Source of the DNA: Theocolax elegans
Taxonomy: Eukaryota; Arthropoda; Insecta; Hymenoptera; Cerocephalidae
Length of the DNA: 64,000 bases
Assembly: GCA_026168455.1 (NCBI GenBank)
Contig: CM047425.1
Span: 90,647,580-90,711,579 of the forward strand
Reading direction: 5' to 3'
Every line of letters starts with the position of its first letter. Within the stretch, counting starts at the first letter, position 1. Below the pieces are notes generated by a model. It made no database searches. It was not told the origin of the DNA and saw only the letters and a program-made list of their open reading frames with translations. Shown one piece after another: positions 52,601 to 59,030 of the stretch. The translations under genes were made by a program, and so were the position numbers.

Positions 52601-55068
52601 TTTTAATAGAAATCAAAAAGTTTTGTAAAACACTTTTTTATTTGTTTTAAAAATCGAAAAAAATAATTTGTAAAAATGATGCGCTTTTGTTCTAAATTAA
52701 TAAATTATATTCTATTATTATTATTATTATTATTATTATTAGATGTAGTGAATAATGTATCTATGACGGTATTTAAATTAAAATAAAATATTTTTTGTTT
52801 ATTTTCATCTTAAATTCAAATTGTTTTACATTGTTTAAACGAGAATAAGAAACAATTATTGAAGTAATGTCTTAGGAATTCCCAATTACGTTCTATTAGA
52901 AGCAAATCAATTGAATGCATTTGTATACAACAAACCTGCGTGATTCGATTATTTTTGATGATATTATAATTAAATTGTTACGAATATTATTTTTGTGTTT
53001 ATATACTTCATTACTATTCTATACCCAGTAAACGTTAATTAAATATTTACTTGAAATTTCGTATTCAAGTTAATTAACTGCTAAGTACGCATAATTTGAG
53101 TATCAAGATGAATATTGCGTCTGAATCTTGAAAAGTTATGTATTAAATCTTGGAGTGTTTTAGTAAAATATTATAAATGATAAAAAAGTGAATTAGATCT
53201 ATCCTGATTGTAACGATCCTAATGATCACCTGAATAGGAAATTTCAAGGTCTTGCATTCTCCTTGTCAGTTACAAAAATGTAGAGCAATCAGCTTGGTAT
53301 ATTATATCGCGTAATAAGAAAATGCCCGAAAAGATAAAATTTTTACATTTTTTATCGTATCGTTCCTCTCTTTTTCGAGCTTTTTTGATCTTACAGTATG
53401 TAACTGGACATTCACGTATACTTAGTGTTGCGGTTCAAAACCCGGTGTCAAGTGTTGTGTGTTAAAAGGGCGGTTTACTGTAAAATGAAACGAATTAAAT
53501 AGTTGAAAGTACGCGGTAACGTAAGTGTTAGACTAAAAATGATTTAAACGGTATATAACGACGGGCATAATACTTGTATAGCGAGTAAGTTTTTACCAAA
53601 TCAATAAACGTGTAGACCGCATTAAAAAAACGAAAAGTAGTTGCACCGGTCGTTGATAGACCGTGACGGCGATTCCCGGAATCGAAGAAATAATAAATAC
53701 ATGCAGATATATATATGTGTATATACCTCTCATTCAAATGGATGTTGTTATTTCCATCTTGAGTCATCCAATTTATCGTACGGAGGAACCATCGTTTGGA
53801 CGATTCCCTAAACTCGAACCAATTCACTTGATCGTCACGTGCAACTTTCTGCAAGGATTTTCTCAAATCCGCCAAGAAATCGTTTCTTTTGCTTTTCCGC
53901 AAAAATATATAAAACTAATAAGTAAAGGTTTTTTTTGCTATTCGTTTGCGATCTCGGCGATATGATAATTATGACGATGATGAGAAAAACGCTTTTTACT
54001 TCCCTTCCTTTGCTGTATCGAATTACTAAAATTTTTTATCACCATCCGCATATAAAAAGTAGCTAGTTGCTACTTCTATTTTTTTGCTTTACGTTTTATT
54101 ATCAATATCGTTTATACTATTTTTTTTATGAAGTGATCGTGAATTGATTTAGTTCTACAAGTATATCCAATTTAAATTTAAAATTCTAACGATTAACGAA
54201 TCTCAGAATTGTTCAATAATCATTATCTATATCTTTTTGAAGTAAACAAGAAAAAGTATTGCGTAAACCGTAATTATGTGCACCCAATTGTCAATTTTCT
54301 TTCATTTACATTAGTTATAAAGAATTTGTAAGTACAATTTCGAATGCACACACTTTCAGATAAAGTTAATAATTACATAAAATACTAACTATTGTAAGTA
54401 TTAAGTATGCCATGACAATACGGCACTCGAATTGTATACAAGTGTTTACAAAGAATATTAAAACCTAACCCCTCGATTAATGTAAACAGATGAATAGTAT
54501 GTAGGTGATAACATTAAGTGTTATAGATACAAATTCAACGAGAATTTATTAATGAAAATGTTAAATGTGCTCGATAATAAAATTCAACGAGTATTTCTTC
54601 CTCGTAAAGTAAAGTAATATTTGATAACTACCGATCAAATTGGTTTTTTTCACAGTTTTGTTTCACGTAAGAGATGATTACTGAAATCGGCACATTCTCG
54701 AGTATTGGATCAAATTCGCCGTTCGATTCAACCTTCGTTCTCTCGACGCATTCCTTGAACACAATCCTTTGTAAATCTGTACGAACATCAAACACGAATA
54801 TAATTGAGTGACATCACGCCGGTTAACCAAAAAAACGAAAATGAACACAAACATTACAGGTGAAACGCACGACACATACAAAAACAAATTATTGAATATA
54901 CAAAAGGACATTTAAAAACGCACACTCGATATGACAATAAACAAATACACCTGTATATAAAATATAACTGGTGCACAAAAAAATATATATAAATATGTAT
55001 ATGTTGAACAGTCGGTCACCTTCAACCATTGTAGGTGTTTCGTGTTGACTATCCGCGACATCGGACAT
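13396..55068 (-). CDS. KASH-tail protein of the LRMP(JAW1)/KASH5 family, 25 coding exons
   Basis: Predicted nuclear-envelope/ER tail-anchored protein, about 1,532 aa. Exons, high to low: 55068-55020, 54776-54632, 53891-53727, 50411-50296, 49334-49295, 49168-48980, 48735-48570, 48506-48312, 48234-48154, 48063-47953, 47613-47519, 39133-39019, 38438-38320, 30403-30134, 29790-28646, 27514-27213, 20073-19895, 18479-18452, 17693-17553, 17447-17218, 16852-16768, 16077-16006, 15240-15131, 14228-14001, 13618-13396. Every junction keeps phase. Domain order: EF-hand-like region (about 17-120), coiled coil (172-382), disordered middle, MRVI1/LRMP block (1170-1345), transmembrane helix and short lumenal tail (1475-1532). 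The start is MSDVADSQHE. Less certain: the donors of exons 21 and 22, and the acceptor of exon 3 (53891 or 53885). Exon 19 ends with a GC donor. In vertebrates KASH5 couples dynein to telomeres, and LRMP/JAW1 binds IP3 receptors and SUN proteins. Function here is inferred. Confidence 0.75.
16768..17693 (-). other. MRVI1/LRMP (JAW1) conserved block, exons 19-21
   Basis: Exon 17693-17553 encodes FSVGLAVDRMTLSKRITLSR followed by a basic RRHRDQDEKNF. Exon 17447-17218 encodes ERVKQQLEIVGRCVHRI, then SSETLGAVYQERRVSRAVLL and KYLQTLRAKCDKLATELAE. These match the order and spacing of the vertebrate LRMP/IRAG coiled-coil domain, whose hallmarks are a 'K-DRLTL-KR-RQRD' element and a 'RAEMLGAVHQE-R-SRAVE' element. 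In vertebrates it mediates contact with IP3 receptors (IRAG also with cGMP kinase I). Exon 16852-16768 continues with a charged helix; its donor (GCT|GTACCC) is weak and uncertain. Confidence 0.7.
20422..20510 (-). promoter_or_regulatory. Candidate internal promoter and leader exon for a short JAW1-like isoform
   Basis: Minus-strand TATAAAG at 20499-20505 is followed about 30 bases downstream by a likely start near 20472, then by a short leader ending in donor AAG|GTAGAC (boundary 20422/20421). The next exon (20073-19895) has an in-frame methionine near its 5' end (MNGNDKENGY) that could start translation. The resulting protein would keep the MRVI1 block and KASH-like tail and lose the EF-hand-like and KASH5-type coiled-coil parts. 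Confidence 0.35.
20511..27212. other. Long intron of the KASH gene, left part
   Basis: About 6.7 kb of AT-rich intron between exons 17 and 16. I find no coding exon on either strand. A promoter-like patch lies at about 25020-25300, described separately. Short inverted motifs around TTGTCTTAATAA occur near 23906, 24066 and 24104, but they do not define a convincing element. Confidence 0.4.
25020..25300. promoter_or_regulatory. Promoter-like patch in intron
   Basis: A GC-richer island in an AT-rich intron. On the plus strand TATATAAAC near 25024 is followed at about 27-30 bases by CCAGTGGTTAG and then an ATG with a 13-codon frame ending at a GTAAGA donor-like site. On the minus strand a CAGTTGTCATTA near 25195 could be an initiator of an alternative KASH-gene leader. 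Neither has downstream support. Confidence 0.2.
28646..29790 (-). other. Large low-complexity exon 15
   Basis: This single 1,145-bp exon of the KASH-family gene encodes about 382 residues rich in S, T, N, E and K with no recognisable domain, for example the acidic repeat GDNSVDDNSVDYLNLS near its end. It looks intrinsically disordered and probably acts as a spacer or phosphorylation platform between the coiled coil and the MRVI1 block. It starts in phase after 30134 and ends with a strong GTGAGT donor. Confidence 0.55.
30404..38319. other. Long intron of the KASH gene, middle part
   Basis: About 7.9 kb between exons 14 and 13 with no coding exon that I can support. Three patches stand out from the AT-rich background: about 31010-31260, 34660-34880 (CpG-rich) and 35540-35790. 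They may be alternative 5' exons or enhancers of the minus-strand gene. Open frames in them are short and overlap on both strands. Confidence 0.4.
34660..34880. promoter_or_regulatory. CpG-rich island with palindromes in intron
   Basis: A compact GC/CpG-rich patch within about 75% AT DNA. It contains a 12-bp palindrome GCTCGCGCGAGC (34790-34801) and a perfect 8-bp inverted repeat CTGAGTGA/TCACTCAG (34814-34821 and 34830-34837) around an 8-base loop. This looks regulatory, for example an alternative promoter of the KASH gene, but no TATA box or leader exon can be fixed. Confidence 0.35.
39350..39362 (+). repeat. Target-site duplication, left copy
   Basis: CATTGCAAAGATT, identical to the copy at 46652-46664 and flanking the Penelope-like insertion. 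The true duplication may be 11-13 bp, because one or two edge bases could be shared with the element by microhomology. Confidence 0.7.
39361..39608 (-). repeat. Inverted copy of the Penelope element 3' end
   Basis: This segment is the reverse complement of the last about 247 bases before each unit boundary (for example 46371-46617), including the hammerhead-like core. With the partial copy next to it, it forms a large potential hairpin at the left end. Such inverted pieces are known for Penelope pseudo-LTRs. Confidence 0.85.
39459..39496 (-). ncRNA. Hammerhead-like ribozyme core, inverted copy
   Basis: Reverse-strand copy of the CTGATGA-helix II-GAAAC core found at each unit junction of the Penelope insertion. 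It lies in the inverted end segment. Confidence 0.35.
39606..40364 (+). pseudogene. 5'-truncated Penelope copy: C-terminal part of the ORF
   Basis: Matches the last about 1.14 kb of the full unit, starting within the RT ORF at the TNWFQKTTASG segment. It keeps the linker and the complete GIY-YIG domain and lacks all reverse transcriptase motifs. An upstream ATG at 39594 comes from the inverted segment and opens a 256-aa frame by chance. It is part of the leading pseudo-LTR and is not expected to make a working protein. Confidence 0.8.
40603..40640 (+). ncRNA. Hammerhead-like ribozyme core, junction 1
   Basis: CTGATGA (40604-40610), then a short hairpin (GTTGG pairing with CTAAC around a 9-base loop, one G-U pair) and GAAAC (40631-40635). 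These are the invariant parts of a hammerhead ribozyme core in the right order. Hammerhead ribozymes are known in the pseudo-LTRs of Penelope-like elements. Helices I and III were not identified by eye, so catalytic activity is unproven. Confidence 0.45.
40747..43302 (+). CDS. Penelope-like polyprotein: reverse transcriptase + GIY-YIG endonuclease (intact)
   Basis: An uninterrupted 851-aa frame. RT landmarks in order: CYGLPKIHKPDIPLRPIIS (fingers), LLSLDVKSLFSNIPC (motif A, catalytic Asp), YGTPMGSPISPLFADIV (motif B), YYRYVDDTIMCI (motif C, catalytic YVDD), FLDITLI (following motif). From about residue 747 comes the endonuclease: VYKFTCKNCPASYIGETK, where a CxxC zinc-binding pair sits between the Y and the YIG of the GIY-YIG motif. 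The RALKTRIDEH helix with catalytic Arg follows, and then a C-terminal conserved E (ISEMIHIK). Penelope enzymes nick the target and use its 3' end to prime reverse transcription in the nucleus. All key residues are present, so this copy may be active. Confidence 0.92.
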   Translation: MESVDNHSTINTGHRSDTDSTTHTLPGSSFLNYIYQTYGSQVKHCLRKWMATSMRLSEAISKQRFLLRCKKYDIVPQHLVNLSKNHKSIIFYSNICNDRFVHWENQFLFKLLKLEIRDINFHINYLRSFLEKLKSIIFKSNMNVHEKEKFFYLGDKKFASLLKKYNNKHKSKFDVLIYKANQHKVFNKNKNNWVKNLTNVEIPPDVVDVVSLGRNYSAKTNFSKQDVITVIKNVESTLQTLDINNNVKNEIREKITNNMNNTIRNKNIHFSVEQRIFANKLKHTTTFLKDNPDVFFTNADKGNVTVCMKLSDYNMKMNDILSDEKTYVQIKKHPLKKLQTDTSKILKYLNMNEFLKYKYHNNQLTLTDTNLAKCYGLPKIHKPDIPLRPIISLINSPTHILAKIIYDELKIAIKSPKSRVNNSFELKKKLENICVDQDHVLLSLDVKSLFSNIPCNLVLNSLEKRAISILNICKIPFNLICEYSKFLFENTYFAFNNNIYKQIYGTPMGSPISPLFADIVMDDLEVECLKNLKDNYNCVPMFYYRYVDDTIMCIKKCHIDLVLNIFNSYDQNLQFTSELSINNKINFLDITLIIDNKRILTNWFQKTTASGRLINFFSNHPTKQKRNIVYNLVDRALLLSDKSFHRNNLKIIKQILVNNDYPIGFINKNIKNRLNKIRHSKNNNNHTQKNSNICNKYFLSIPFKQNFNYLSNILKTWNFVTVPIIEKNLNSVIKLGKDKNRKFERTNVVYKFTCKNCPASYIGETKRALKTRIDEHIKNRNEDSVVNQHQNKYAHEFDWDNTKIMDYEPNYNKRVISEMIHIKSNYASINKKEDLYTLNRCYWSILRNLKP
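43541..43578 (+). ncRNA. Hammerhead-like ribozyme core, junction 2
   Basis: Same sequence and predicted hairpin as at 40603-40640, located about 110-145 bases before the ATG of the second full unit. Confidence 0.45.
43686..46243 (+). pseudogene. Second Penelope unit ORF, frameshifted
   Basis: Same ORF as the previous unit, but an A run near 44170 has eight As in place of six. This shifts the frame after about residue 169 (stop at 44214-44216). The remainder stays open from 44210 to 46243 and keeps the RT and GIY-YIG motifs. It is otherwise near-identical to the intact unit. The break may be a real mutation or a homopolymer sequencing or assembly error. Confidence 0.85.
46482..46519 (+). ncRNA. 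Hammerhead-like ribozyme core, junction 3
   Basis: Third plus-strand copy, ahead of the truncated final unit stub. Confidence 0.45.
46652..46664 (+). repeat. Target-site duplication, right copy
   Basis: CATTGCAAAGATT directly after the truncated unit stub, matching 39350-39362. It marks the right edge of the Penelope insertion. Confidence 0.7.
46665..47518. other. Intron remainder right of the Penelope insertion
   Basis: About 850 bp of ordinary AT-rich intron up to exon 11 of the KASH gene. An 80-codon frame starting at 46627 is a chance fusion of the element's first codons with this flank. Confidence 0.45.
47519..49168 (-). other. Coiled-coil region of the KASH-family protein (exons 6-11)
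   Basis: Six consecutive exons encode heptad-rich sequence dominated by K, E, Q and L, for example LRLRRSNKENTELKEDLYM, LRKEVEDQKNILAEAEQRD and LAKENKELTSQIRNYKLQY, about 210 residues in all. A proline-containing break (LSITPPPYNMSN, then STPYNRHQKFERQDTLFSEL) follows, and then another acidic helix (IEEELSLYKNEVDFLMEQVDE). The layout resembles the coiled-coil region shared by KASH5 and related KASH proteins. It probably dimerises the protein. Confidence 0.6.
50412..53726. other. Intron between exons 4 and 3 of the KASH gene
   Basis: About 3.3 kb of AT-rich intron with no supportable exon on either strand. It contains an (ATT)n microsatellite at 52712-52741. Confidence 0.4.
52712..52741. repeat. 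(ATT)n microsatellite
   Basis: Trinucleotide run of about ten units in a KASH-gene intron. Confidence 0.9.
53727..54776 (-). other. EF-hand-like N-terminal block (exons 2-3)
   Basis: Exons 54776-54632 and 53891-53727 encode two helix-loop-helix-like units: one around FKECVERTKVESNGEF...VPISVIISYVKQ and one around DFLADLRKSLQKVARDDQVNWFEFRE. Helix-loop-helix spacing and the closing hydrophobic-x-x-hydrophobic pattern resemble the EF-hand pair at the N-terminus of KASH5. Canonical calcium ligands (D-x-D/N-x-D/S-G) are missing, so calcium binding is doubtful. In KASH5 this region binds dynein light intermediate chain. That role here is inferred from resemblance only. Confidence 0.5.
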
Positions 55069-55740
55069 GGTGTTGCTGAACTTTCGGGCGTTTTTTTGCC
55101 ACGACTGCTCAATGTGCGTAACATCGGATTCGTTCCTCGTTCGCGTAAATAAAATACTTTTCTTGATATCGTTAGCTACTTACACCTTGTAGATTCTTAC
55201 GAGTAGCAGTGGTGTATATCTATTATAATCCGTACGCGCACCCCCGTAAAACGGTACGCACCGCGCGCTCTCAATCCGCGGGGTTTTAACGTGCAACTCG
55301 ATTTGAAACTCGGTCGACAGCTAGCAGTGGTGTACTGTCTGTAAGCCGATTTGTCGTGGTCGGTACGCAAACCGCCGTCTATGTGTATGTGTGTGTGTAC
55401 GTACGTACGTACGTGTGGTGTGTGTAATGCACGTAACCGTGTGTTTGTTTGGTTTGTGACTTCGTGTTTGTGTGTACCCATACACGTACATACACGTATG
55501 TATATATAGTTAGTAGTTGCCGATACCGACTAGTGACTACCGAGACGAGTTGTTGACGTGCATATGCGGCTTCGACTGCTTGTGCTTACTCTATTCACGA
55601 TTTCACGAGGTCGAGGACGGACAGTCCAAGTGAATATGTGTATAAACTGAACGCGCGCGCGTGAAAAGGCGTTTTCTTTTCCGGATCTAGGGGTGATTAC
55701 GTATATATCTATAGAGTAAGCCTCTAACACGTATTTCTGT
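55069..55740 (-). promoter_or_regulatory. 5' leader and promoter region of the KASH gene
   Basis: Sequence just upstream of the KASH-gene start codon is much richer in GC and CpG than the rest of the window, as expected of a promoter and leader. It includes an alternating purine-pyrimidine stretch at about 55383-55510 with four tandem GTAC units flanked by GT repeats and ACGTACATACACGT. Overlapping open frames on the minus strand here are low-complexity and probably untranslated. No TATA box is clear, so the TSS is not placed. Confidence 0.45.
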
Positions 55741-56883
55741 TATACCTGTAAACCTGTCTATACTCGACGTAATATTGGTTGCGCTTATTACCAGTTATTT
55801 ATTTCTATTGATTCTTAAATGCTTATTTACTACTCTTCATGTGAATTTCGAACATCAATACGTATTATATAATTATTTAATAAATACCAATACAGAAAGT
55901 AACTATTCTTACTTTTTACATGACAAAAGGTTTAATTATATTTAAAAAAAAAAGAGGCATACCTTTCTTGGTTTATTATTTCAATGTTTTTTTTAATTCT
56001 AAACATATTTAATAAGTAATGAATAAAAAACAAACTAAACAACTTTTCACGTAATAAATTAATTTACTCGCTTTCATGATAAAACAGTATATTCGGTAAA
56101 GAATATTTAAAAAATAATACGCACTTATTCCATGCATGGGAATGTGACACCCAAATTGCAGAAATCTATACCTGGAATATCCCAAAAATTTTAAAACCTA
56201 ATTATAAGAAAAATCTGAGAACAATCGCAGATACTCTTCAAAACAAATAGAATAGCGTGACATACACATTTTTACGAAATAATTCATTATTAATTATTAT
56301 TAATTAATTATATGTATGTAACCATTTTTAGTCGGTAATATATATATATATATATATAACAATAATTCACAATATACCCAAACATCTCGCTGATTTATCA
56401 ATAAATAAATTTAAAAAATATCACACATTATCACAACATCATTACAGAACGATTTTTTTCGATAAATTGAATTCCTCGTTTAATAAAAAATAAATAATTT
56501 TTCTATTTTTTGGGGTTCACATCCCATTAAGTTTGTTTTATCCTTTTCACGGCTGAGTGCGCGTGCTTGCTGTTTAAATAACGTTTATATCAACGCGCGT
56601 CATTTTTAAACTTATGCGTGCATGAAATTATAATTAATAAAATGATATTTAAATTTACTAAATGATCTATTTTGTAGATGATAATGTGAAAAAGCGAAAT
56701 AGTAAATCCATTATTTAATATTATTTAAAACATGTATGACACATTTCAATTTTTTTAAATACACTAATTCCTTTCCTATTGCTAAACAAAATTGTACAAG
56801 CTATTAATAGTTTCAATTAAGCCTAATTTTAACATTCAACTTGTTATTAATACAAAATGTTCTTTAAAAAAATGTAAACAATT
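55741..56883. other. Spacer between SAAL1 3' end and KASH gene promoter
   Basis: AT-rich spacer of about 1.1 kb between two genes on the same strand. A (TA)n microsatellite lies at 56337-56358. The right end should be the short 3' UTR of SAAL1. A variant poly(A) signal (sense ATTAAA) lies near 56714. Nothing else is recognised. Confidence 0.4.
56337..56358. repeat. (TA)n microsatellite
   Basis: TA dinucleotide run between SAAL1 and the KASH-gene promoter. Confidence 0.85.
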
Positions 56884-58537
56884 TTAAGTATAAGTAATTG
56901 TAGATTTTATTTCTATTAGTTCCTCTATAAATTTTGAAGGTATTTTTGGAATAGAATTTGTTATTTCTATTAAACTATTTACAAATTCATTATTGCACAA
57001 TTGAAAAATTTGTGTAATTTGTTCCTTATTTATGATCTTTAAAGTTTCAGACCAATAATTAGTAATGTATTCATATAACTGCATAGGTGCCTCGTACTCT
57101 TCAACATAATTTTCTGCTGTTCCTGGAATTTAATTTATAATATATTAAAGATAAGTGTAGTAAAATAAAATTGCGAAATTCTACAATACTTACCAGTCTT
57201 TAAATTAATCATAATTTTAAGAATTACTTTAATCAATTTTGTACATGGCATCATTTCATTTTTTTGAAATAAAAATGTCATTTTTATACACTTTTGAATG
57301 AAAAATAAGCAACTTTCTTCAAAAAGTATTAAATTATTTAAATGCTCATACGGTTGTAATATTGTTAATAATACTAAATTAATTTTTTCAAAATTCTTAT
57401 CATTTTCTGAAACTGAAAATTTTAATAAATTTTGGTCTATTATATTATACATTAAGTTTAACCAATTCTCAATCATTTTAATTTGAGCTTCGGTGTGGCA
57501 GTTATCTGTTTGATTAAGTAATTCTATCATTGCTTCACAAATTGCAAATATTAATTGATCAGGTTCAAAGATCTCTTCAATAAAATTATTACTATTTTCT
57601 AATTTTATACTTGAAACTAAGTTAACAAAATCTAAGGTAGGCACTAATAATTCATCTAAAAGAATAATATTTATTAGAAAATAATTACATAATATAAAAA
57701 TTAATAATTAATACAAAAAAATTAAAATTTAATTAGGTAATAAAAAATTACCATTTATTGAGCTTTTAAGAATAAAACAAATTGCTTCTCCAAGTATTTC
57801 ACATTTTTTTATTTTGTTTATCCAAAGTGATTGAGGATTTTTTTGGATGTCCCAAAATACAGTTTGCAATATTCTTAAAACTTGTATTAATGTTTCTTTA
57901 TCATCTGATGATATTAGAGATAATATGTCCGTTACTAAATTATCTTTATTTACCAACATGTCAAGTGCTTTAGATTCGCAACACATATTTCCTATAATTC
58001 CAACTATTATTTCCTGATGAAAATATATTATTATTTACTTATTTATAGTATTTAATTAAAATAATAGACTTATTACACGACATAATTTAAAAAAATTTGC
58101 CAACCGTTAATCTTGGTTCTTCAGAGATTTTTAGAGTAAATTCAGCCATTTTAAATAAATCATTTTCTAATAAAAAATCTACTATATCCTTTTCAGCAGT
58201 CATATCCCATAATGTACATAAATCATTTTCTATCGATTCATTCCAACCACACTCGTATACCTATTGAAAAATATTAATTTTCTTTTTATAAATAAATAAA
58301 ATTAGATTAAATAAGTAAATCATTTGATTTTACATTTGAAAGAGATATAAGTGTTTTTAATATCCATTTTGCACTATAGATAGTATCACCCACTGTATCT
58401 CCTTTAATAATATTGTGCTCTGTTTCATTAATTTCTTGAGCATCCATTACTACATTTACATCTTCGGATAAATCATTAATTTTTACACTTTGTTCTTCAT
58501 TATTTTCTTTTTCACCTGACACACTTTGGGTATTCAT
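56884..58537 (-). CDS. SAAL1: Serum amyloid A-like 1 homologue
   Basis: Armadillo/HEAT-like helical protein of the SAAL1 family, linked in vertebrates to cell proliferation; its molecular role is poorly defined. Five exons keep phase: 58537-58334, 58260-58105, 58013-57752, 57655-57194 and 57122-56884 (440 aa, human 474). Recognition rests on an acidic N-terminal leader followed by GDTVGDTIYSAKWILKTLIS, then ENDLCTLWDMTAEKDIVDFL and GIIGNMCCESKALDMLV. These match the order and spacing of the human protein's GSTVYSKHWL, ICRVWDMSMDEDV and GILGNMACFQEICV segments. The rest is leucine/isoleucine-rich helix repeats. An acceptor just upstream of the ATG (TTTACAG near 58555) shows a 5' UTR intron. 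It is divergent from the Moonraker homologue. Confidence 0.85.
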
Positions 58538-59030
58538 TGTTATTGTTTATAACCCTGTAAATAAATATAAAATACTTTTTATTTTGAAGGTTTACAATTA
58601 CATTATTTGTATTGTAATTTAGAAATGTTTTTTAATTAGTTTTTATACTTAAATTATACTTAATTAAGAAGTATTTACCAAGGTACTAAACATCATCGAG
58701 TTCAAACGAGCAGAGCAGCTGATTAATTTGGTTCACGAAAAAACCGCTTGTTGTATACAAACAAAAGTTTAGGTATGCTGAAGGGAGTTTCAGTTTCGGC
58801 TCGTTTTATTCTCGACCGTTGTGTATTCGTTTTTTATTACGAAATTACGAAAAGATCTATAAACTATTACATAATGATTTTTTAAACTTATTTATTTTTT
58901 ATATTTAATTTGATATTGTCGAGCATTTGTATTATATAAGAATGTTAATCGATATAGGTATAAGTCTATACGAAAGATGAAATCGAAGAATTAAAACGAA
59001 AACAAACATAACCTACAAAACCACATAAAT
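58538..59030. promoter_or_regulatory. Bidirectional promoter, SAAL1 / Moonraker
   Basis: The divergent start codons are 493 bp apart. The more GC-rich middle (about 58680-58830) probably holds the SAAL1 first exon and the promoters of both genes. No TATA box is evident. Confidence 0.45.

Noticed and set aside
53663..53965. 100-codon plus-strand frame
   Set aside because: Antisense shadow of the EF-hand-like exon 53891-53727; no splice sites or family match.
55197..55730. Two overlapping minus-strand frames upstream of the KASH-gene start
   Set aside because: Histidine/threonine- and arginine/serine-rich translations of GT/GC repeats in a promoter-leader region; no conserved start or splice link to exon 1.
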